In this document: piece by piece, positions 4,623 through 8,738 of the stretch
Numbering within the stretch: the stretch's first letter is position 1
Layout of the letters: each line of letters opens with the position of its first letter
NCBI GenBank assembly: GCA_045652445.1
Contig: JAZRUJ010000050.1
Span: 1 to 8,738, forward strand
Direction of reading: 5' to 3'
DNA from: RGIG995 sp045652445
Lineage (GTDB): Bacteria > Bacillota > Clostridia > Oscillospirales > UBA644
DNA: 8,738 nt
Program-made: the position numbers and the translations under genes
The notes under the pieces: generated by a model
Database searches by the model: none
What the model saw: the letters and a program-made list of their open reading frames with translations, nothing else
Told to the model about the DNA's origin: nothing

Positions 4623-5222
4623 TCAATCTTCGACACAATCCGAACCTCGGCAGAAGGAAAAATTCTTCCGCAAAACCGGAAGCAACGCCGAAAGCCCCAG
4701 AGCAAGAATGACGGTAATAACCGTTTCGGGGAGCATATAGGTCATGTTATAGAATAGCGACCAACCCCAGGCGGTATATCCTTCTTCCGCCCACATTCCA
4801 AAGAATGCCCAGCCGGAAATCAGGTGGCATCCGTACCGGAGAAGACAGACGAAAACCGTCCCGAACACAGCACGCACCGAGTCTTTCCCCCGGAAAATTC
4901 CCGCAAGACCGATAAGGGTGTAGGCGAGAATGTAATCCAAAAGAATACTGCAGACCAGCACCAGGGGGGACAATCCCCAGGAGCCCATACCTTCCATAAA
5001 GCCCATCATCAACTGCAAAAGAGCGTTGACGAAGGCACAACCAAGCCCCCATTTGGTACCGAACAAAAGGGCAGTTAAAATCACCGGAACCATAGCACCC
5101 AAGGTGACCGACCCCCCTTGAGGCCAAAACTTCAGGGGCGTCCAAAGGCTCAGAACAAAGGACAGTGCCACCATCATAGCACAGACGGCGAGCTTTTTGA
5201 GAGAATCGGTTTTTTTCTTCAT
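4623..5222 (-). CDS. thiT: Thiamine ECF transporter substrate-binding subunit ThiT
   Basis: This is a 199-residue membrane protein with about six hydrophobic segments, the usual size of ThiT. Family hallmarks are GGSVTLGAMVPV (36-47), the LRYGCHLISGWAFFG segment (128-142) and WSLFYNMTYMLPE (154-166). These contain the aromatic, His and Asn residues that bind thiamine in known ThiT structures. ThiT is the S component that captures thiamine and works with a shared EcfA-EcfA'-EcfT module, which is not in this window. A perfect ribosome binding site (AAAAGGAGG, 5230-5238) lies 7 nt before the ATG. Control is by a TPP riboswitch and terminator in a leader of about 240 nt, so intake falls when thiamine pyrophosphate is plentiful. 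A cysteine-containing C-terminal tail (about 186-199) follows the last membrane segment. It is a single-gene unit. Confidence 0.95.
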   Translation of the reverse strand: MKKKTDSLKKLAVCAMMVALSFVLSLWTPLKFWPQGGSVTLGAMVPVILTALLFGTKWGLGCAFVNALLQLMMGFMEGMGSWGLSPLVLVCSILLDYILAYTLIGLAGIFRGKDSVRAVFGTVFVCLLRYGCHLISGWAFFGMWAEEGYTAWGWSLFYNMTYMLPETVITVILALGLSALLPVLRKNFSFCRGSDCVED

Positions 5223-5236
5223 AAAAAAACCTCCTT

Positions 5237-5256
5237 TTCATTTTTATAAAAATGAA
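5237..5256. repeat. 20-bp AT-rich palindrome touching the thiT ribosome binding site
   Basis: TTCATTTTTATAAAAATGAA is a perfect palindrome whose downstream arm, in the thiT mRNA, ends in the first bases of the AAAAGGAGG site. A hairpin here could modulate ribosome access. This is inference from position only. Confidence 0.5.
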
Positions 5257-5270
5257 CTCTCGCCACGGTT

Positions 5271-5299
5271 TTTCCGGCACCGGTTTTCCGGAAAACCGC
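5271..5299. repeat. GC-rich palindromic segment in the thiT leader
   Basis: CGGTTTTCCGGAAAACCG at 5281-5298 is a perfect 18-bp palindrome. Its neighbour GGTTTTTCCGG (5271-5281) can pair with CCGGAAAACC instead, so two mutually exclusive stems are possible. It lies just downstream of the riboswitch terminator, where a simple leader would need no further structure. Confidence 0.5.
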
Positions 5300-5331
5300 A
5301 AAAAAATTCCTCCTACCGTACGGTAAGAGGA
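5300..5331 (-). terminator. Intrinsic terminator of the TPP riboswitch (expression platform)
   Basis: On the minus strand TCCTC, T, TACCG, TA, CGGTA, G, GAGGA form an 11-bp stem with one wobble pair and a two-base tip (complement of 5308-5331), followed by seven T (complement of 5300-5306). It sits between aptamer and coding region, as in TPP riboswitches that stop transcription. Confidence 0.9.
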
Positions 5332-5354
5332 GATTCAACACCAATGATATGTTT

Positions 5355-5455
5355 GCATCTTCCCTCCGCAGGTTTTTGCTCCTGTTCAGGTTCAATGGGT
5401 TTCGGGCTTCTGCCCGCTCTCAGCGTAGTATCAACGCACCCCGGCAAGGATCTTC
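5355..5455 (-). promoter_or_regulatory. TPP riboswitch aptamer (THI box)
   Basis: Read on the minus strand, the conserved THI-box blocks appear in order: GGGGTGC (complement of 5436-5442), CTGAGA, ACCC, GAACCTGA and CCTGCGGAGGGAAGA. The CTGAGA and GAACCTGA blocks form the pyrimidine- and pyrophosphate-binding pockets of the known aptamer. The helix between CTGAGA and ACCC (GCGGGC, AGAA, GCCCG) is also visible. The aptamer precedes a terminator and thiT, the expected regulon member. Confidence 0.95.
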
Positions 5456-5469
5456 ATTTTTACGAGGGT

Positions 5470-5498
5470 ATTATATCACATTTTTTCCCCCTTGTAAA
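5470..5498 (-). promoter_or_regulatory. SigA promoter of the thiT riboswitch transcript
   Basis: On the minus strand TTTACA (complement of 5493-5498), a 17-bp spacer and TATAAT (complement of 5470-5475), with TGTG at -16. Its -16/-10 region (ATGTGATATAAT) is almost identical to that of the tRNA-Ser promoter. Confidence 0.85.
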
Positions 5499-5554
5499 GA
5501 GGCTTTTTGATTTTGTAAGTATTTTGTTGAAATATACCGATAGGAGAAGACGTT

Positions 5555-6430
5555 ATGAACAAGCACGTTTTCATTCTCAACCCCCAGGCAGGATTCAAAA
5601 AAACCGCAAAAATGAAAGAATTGATCCTGAACACCTTCGGAAAATTGGCGGAAATCCGCTTTACCGAACGGGCAGGACACGCCACGGACATCGCAAAGGA
5701 ATATAAAAATTCCGTCATTTACGCCGTAGGCGGCGACGGAACGGCAAACGAGACCATGTGCGGTACGGTAGGTTCCACCAACACCCTGTGCGTCATTCCC
5801 CAGGGCAGCGGGAACGATTTCGTCCGGACCCTATACGCCGGTATTTCAAAAAAGCACGACCCCAAAACCATTTTGAATAAGGTGAAAACCTTCTGCAAAC
5901 GAAACATTGACTGCGGAAAAGCAAACGAAAGTTTCTTTATGAACATCGCGTCGGTAGGCTTTGATGCGGAAGTGGTCCGCAATTCGGAAAAGTTTAAAAA
6001 TAAACCGGGATTGCGAAAAATCAGTTATATCCTTTCCATGTTCTACACCATTTTCCACTACCACGGGACCGAACTGGAGGGGGAAATTGACGGCATTCCT
6101 TTCAAGCAAAAATCCCTGTTGTTCGCCATTGCCAACGGAAAATATTACGGCGGCGGCATTAAAATCGCCCCCGAAGCGATTATTGACGACGGCAAATTAG
6201 ACGCCTACCTCATCGAAAGCGTTCCCGCGTGGCTGTTCCTGTCGGTGATGCCCCTGCTTGCCATCGGAAAACACACGGGGCTAAAATTCGTCAAACACGT
6301 ACGGGCAGAAAAAATCGTCATTCGGGGCAAAGATTTGACCCTGAATCTGGACGGCGAACTGTCCCCCGCCCCCGAAGCCCGTTTTGAAGTATTGCCCCAA
6401 GGGCTTGCGGTCCTGTCTCCTACGGTGTAA
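5555..6430 (+). CDS. Diacylglycerol/lipid kinase family protein (YegS/DgkB-like)
   Basis: This is a 291-residue soluble lipid kinase of usual length. The N-terminal nucleotide-binding domain has NPQAG (9-13), the VGGDGTANE motif (58-66) and PQGSGNDF (82-89). The C-terminal beta-sandwich lipid-binding domain has NIASVGFDAEV (130-140), GGGIKIAP (199-206), DDGKLD (211-216) and NLDGE (264-268, with the catalytic-region Asp). Such enzymes phosphorylate diacylglycerol or related lipids with ATP at the inner face of the membrane, often to recycle diacylglycerol into phosphatidic acid. Which lipid this one uses is not readable. AGGAG at 5542-5546 lies 8 nt before the ATG. No convincing promoter was found in the short gap to the divergent thiT promoter. 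The frame ends in a strong terminator shared with the convergent serpin gene. Confidence 0.92.
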   Translation: MNKHVFILNPQAGFKKTAKMKELILNTFGKLAEIRFTERAGHATDIAKEYKNSVIYAVGGDGTANETMCGTVGSTNTLCVIPQGSGNDFVRTLYAGISKKHDPKTILNKVKTFCKRNIDCGKANESFFMNIASVGFDAEVVRNSEKFKNKPGLRKISYILSMFYTIFHYHGTELEGEIDGIPFKQKSLLFAIANGKYYGGGIKIAPEAIIDDGKLDAYLIESVPAWLFLSVMPLLAIGKHTGLKFVKHVRAEKIVIRGKDLTLNLDGELSPAPEARFEVLPQGLAVLSPTV

Positions 6431-6442
6431 TAAACAAAAATC

Positions 6443-6472
6443 AAAAGCGGAGTGAAATTCACTCCGCTTTTT
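6443..6472. terminator. Bidirectional terminator between lipid kinase and serpin genes
   Basis: AAAAGCGGAGTGA (6443-6455) and TCACTCCGCTTTT (6459-6471) form a perfect 13-bp stem with a 3-nt loop. A T-run follows on both strands. It lies between the two convergent stop codons. Confidence 0.93.
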
Positions 6473-6473
6473 C

Positions 6474-7706
6474 TTATACCACCGAATTGACGATTCCGAT
6501 GAATATGGGGAGATGATACCCGCTGTCCACGATCATAAAAAGAAAGGGACGGTTCAACTCCACGTACTTCATTTCTTCCACATTCCCCGCACCCACGGGA
6601 ATTTCCGTAACAGAAGCGGCTTGAATTCCCAACTCGGTCACTTCAATGACATTTTTTTGGGCGATATCTTCCACGTACAACCGATGTTCCGACGTTCCCA
6701 GATTGGGAAATCCATTTACCTTGGAATCAAAGGCTTGATATAACCCCATCCGTTGAAGGGTACTGCCCAAAGACGTCTGATACTCAAAAGAAAATTTCGG
6801 CATTGAGCAACGCACCGTTCCCGAAGTGTTCTCTATAGCCTGTCTCAATTCTTCCGGTTCTAAAGATTGGGCGAACTGTTCCGGAGTAGTGCTTTTGTGG
6901 GGCAAAACAGCAACAAATTCAAAGTTTCCTTTCAAGGGACGAACGAATCCCACGGCACGTCCAAGTTCAAAATATCCCCCAAAAATCGTCGTATTAAGAT
7001 AGGTAGCAGTCTCTTCTTCTCCCTTACCGTTGGTAAACACCCCTTGGGGAAGTTCTCCCCGGTTTTGAACCTGCCACAACGCCTCAAATCCGAGAGCATT
7101 TACGATATATAGATCCATGTTGTCCGAAAATTCCCCGGAAATTCCGTCGATCTGTCCGTTTGTGTTATCAAATACCCATTGATTCACCTGATCCAGAGCC
7201 GCCTGATCAAAGGCGGAAGATTCCACCAAGGCTCCGTAATAATTTTGAACGGTTGCCGCAAACTCAGGATTGATCTGCACGGTTTTTTCCCGATACCACA
7301 CCCCGGTGGCAGAATGAAGCGATCCCTCCGGCTCACCAGATCCATGTACTTGCAAATCACAAAGATATTGCTTCAAAAATTTGTTATAAACATCAACAGA
7401 CTTTCCCAAAACCTGCTCCGCCTGCTTTTTAACCTCGTCGGAACCGCCGTTGGAAACCATGGCGAGAGCAATCACAGCAGACAAAGGAGAAATTATTTTG
7501 TTGTCCCCCCGGCTGTTCGCCGTTATTTGCCGGAACAGTTCCACGGAAAACTCCATCTGTGCCACCACTCTGGCGTCCATTTTTCCGTCGCTTACCACGT
7601 TCAAATCCGTATTTTCGCCTAAATTTTCCATAGACGTCTGTCCGCAGGCACCCAGTCCAAAAAGCAAAACCGCCGCCAAGCAGAAACACAAAATTTTCTT
7701 TTTCAT
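6474..7706 (-). CDS. Lipoprotein serpin (serine protease inhibitor family)
   Basis: This 410-residue protein starts with a lipoprotein signal peptide (MKKKILCFCLAAVLLFGLGAC; lipobox LGAC, Cys21), so it should be anchored outside the membrane. The rest is a full-length serpin: NKIISPLSAVIALAM (69-83), VNQWVFDNTNGQI (174-186), IVNALGFEALW (201-211), MPKFSFEY (302-309), QKNVIEVTELG (350-360) and the C-terminal NRPFLFMIVDS to IFIGIV segment (385-406). Serpins trap serine or cysteine proteases by inserting a cleaved reactive loop. The loop here runs from Glu358 through about 379, with hinge GIQAASVT (360-367). The usual Thr/Ser at P14 is Ile and the usual Glu at P13 is Gln, so inhibitory ability is uncertain. 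P1 lies within GAGN (372-375) by counting. Gut Firmicutes serpins such as the Eubacterium siraeum siropins are the closest known parallel. The ATG at 7706 is preferred (AAGGTG, 5 nt). Confidence 0.93.
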   Translation of the reverse strand: MKKKILCFCLAAVLLFGLGACGQTSMENLGENTDLNVVSDGKMDARVVAQMEFSVELFRQITANSRGDNKIISPLSAVIALAMVSNGGSDEVKKQAEQVLGKSVDVYNKFLKQYLCDLQVHGSGEPEGSLHSATGVWYREKTVQINPEFAATVQNYYGALVESSAFDQAALDQVNQWVFDNTNGQIDGISGEFSDNMDLYIVNALGFEALWQVQNRGELPQGVFTNGKGEEETATYLNTTIFGGYFELGRAVGFVRPLKGNFEFVAVLPHKSTTPEQFAQSLEPEELRQAIENTSGTVRCSMPKFSFEYQTSLGSTLQRMGLYQAFDSKVNGFPNLGTSEHRLYVEDIAQKNVIEVTELGIQAASVTEIPVGAGNVEEMKYVELNRPFLFMIVDSGYHLPIFIGIVNSVV

Positions 7707-7727
7707 CAAAGCACCTTCTTTCTCTGC

Positions 7728-7763
7728 AAAAAAGAAAAAAAGCTCTTCCGTTTCCGAAAGAGC
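7728..7763 (-). terminator. Terminator hairpin within the serpin leader (candidate attenuator)
   Basis: On the minus strand GCTCTTTCG, GAAA loop, CGGAAGAGC (complement of 7742-7763) form a 9-bp stem with one wobble pair, followed by seven T and then six more T. It lies between the serpin promoter and the serpin start codon, where it would stop the serpin transcript unless prevented. An upstream segment can pair with its 5' arm. Confidence 0.8.
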
Positions 7764-7821
7764 ATATATTTTATAATTACTTCCGGAACTTTACCGCAAG
7801 AAATACTGCTGCTACAACTTT

Positions 7822-7850
7822 ATTATAACACAGAACCGGAACATTGTCAA
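7822..7850 (-). promoter_or_regulatory. SigA promoter of the serpin gene
   Basis: On the minus strand a perfect TTGACA (complement of 7845-7850), 17-bp spacer and perfect TATAAT (complement of 7822-7827), with TGTG at -16. The predicted transcription start near 7815 gives a leader of about 110 nt. Nothing else coding lies between it and the serpin gene. The stretch 7851-7917 upstream shows no feature I can support. Confidence 0.88.
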
Positions 7851-7917
7851 TTGGGATTATTCGGCTGGATTTGATCCCGCTTTTCTCCAAAAGAAAGAAA
7901 TAACAACCCAAAACAAG

Positions 7918-7947
7918 AAAAATCCAAGTCGAAAGACTTGGATTTTT
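7918..7947 (-). terminator. Terminator of the rRNA operon after tRNA-Lys
   Basis: AAAAATCCAAGTC (7918-7930) and GACTTGGATTTTT (7935-7947) form a perfect 13-bp stem with a GAAA loop, directly after the tRNA CCA end on the minus strand. Confidence 0.92.
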
Positions 7948-8023
7948 TGGTGCACCTTCAGGGACTCGAACCCGGGACCCACTGATTAAGAGTCAGTTGC
8001 TCTACCAACTGAGCTAAAGGTGC
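7948..8023 (-). tRNA. tRNA-Lys (anticodon CTT), CCA end encoded
   Basis: The minus strand gives a 76-nt cloverleaf: acceptor GCACCTT/AAGGTGC, D arm TAGCTCAGTTGGTAGAGCA, anticodon loop CTCTTAA carrying CTT, T loop GGTTCGAGTCC, discriminator A and encoded CCA. It lies about 20 nt after the 5S rRNA with no promoter between, so it is the last gene of the rRNA operon. Confidence 0.97.
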
Positions 8024-8044
8024 ATATGAAATTGAGAAAGAGAA

Positions 8045-8162
8045 TGTCGGCATCGCCCTATTTTCCCGGGCCGTCGCCAGCCAAGTATTTTCAGCACCTA
8101 AGAGCTTAACTACCGTGTTCGGAATGGGAACGGGTGGAACCTCTTCGTCATAGACACCGACT
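8045..8162 (-). rRNA. rrf: 5S ribosomal RNA
   Basis: On the minus strand GTCGGTGTC (complement of 8153-8161) pairs with GATGCCGAC (complement of 8046-8054) as the terminal helix. The internal conserved 5S blocks CCCGTTCCCATTCCGAACAC and GTTAAGCTC are present. The flanks AGAGAAT and ATTCTCT extend the helix and are probably trimmed during maturation, so ends are good to a few bases. Confidence 0.95.
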
Positions 8163-8327
8163 ATTCTCTTTTAAAGAAGGCTTTCACCTTCAAAATTGAA
8201 TAACACTACTCACTTTATGTGACTTTGAAAACAAACTGAAAAACTCTCTTAATTCAAGTAATTCTTCTATCCACGTGTTAGTACACGTTGCGCTACTTAT
8301 GACTTTGAACCTGGAATCGCATTCTCA
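8163..8327 (-). other. 23S-5S intergenic spacer
   Basis: This transcribed spacer of about 165 nt holds no gene. It contains a small stem ACGTGT/ACACGT (8273-8278 and 8283-8288), and AACCTG/CAGGTT arms that flank the 23S 3' boundary (about 8308-8331). Two similar stretches, TTATGTGACTTTGAA (about 8215) and TTATGACTTTGAA (about 8297), form an imperfect repeat. These are likely RNase processing structures. Confidence 0.7.

Positions 8328-8738
<411 letters not shown>

Noticed and set aside
7849..7859. CAATTGGGATT shared with the spoVM upstream region (complement of 4524-4534)
   Set aside because: An 11-nt match with no positional logic; most likely coincidence.

Overview
The window looks like chromosomal DNA from a spore-forming Clostridia species, probably an Oscillospiraceae/Ruminococcaceae-like gut anaerobe. 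Support for this is low-GC Gram-positive signal style (AGGAGG ribosome binding sites, TTGACA/TATAAT promoters with a TRTG-type -16 element), a spoVM sporulation gene, a TPP-riboswitch-controlled ThiT, and a secreted serpin of the kind known from gut Firmicutes. The genus is inference.

Layout, left to right. (1) The 3' end of a calcineurin-like metallophosphoesterase gene (+) with its terminator. (2) A non-coding array of small hairpins (about 530-705) joined by copies of TGATGATATAC; the linkers switch orientation half way, so the block is an imperfect giant palindrome. (3) tRNA-Ser(TGA) on the minus strand with its own promoter; its leader carries a decayed partial tRNA copy. (4) A minus-strand XRE regulator and a ComF-family phosphoribosyltransferase, each its own unit. 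(5) A plus-strand PG_binding-LysM-M14 peptidase, probably a spore or cell-wall peptide hydrolase. (6) A minus-strand CDP-alcohol phosphatidyltransferase, then the 24-codon gene spoVM, then thiT with a TPP riboswitch and terminator. (7) A plus-strand lipid kinase divergent from thiT. (8) A minus-strand lipoprotein serpin with a terminator in its leader that can be drawn as an attenuator. (9) The end of an rRNA operon on the minus strand: partial 23S, 5S, tRNA-Lys(CTT), terminator.

Most genes are single transcription units separated by intrinsic terminators. Convergent pairs share bidirectional hairpins at 3566-3600 and 6443-6471. Two themes recur: envelope and spore biology (M14 peptidase, SpoVM, phosphatidyltransferase, lipid kinase, serpin) and RNA-level control (TPP riboswitch, putative serpin attenuator). 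The most notable observations are the spoVM microgene, the hairpin array, and the serpin with its leader. No complete mobile element, CRISPR array or phage module was seen.
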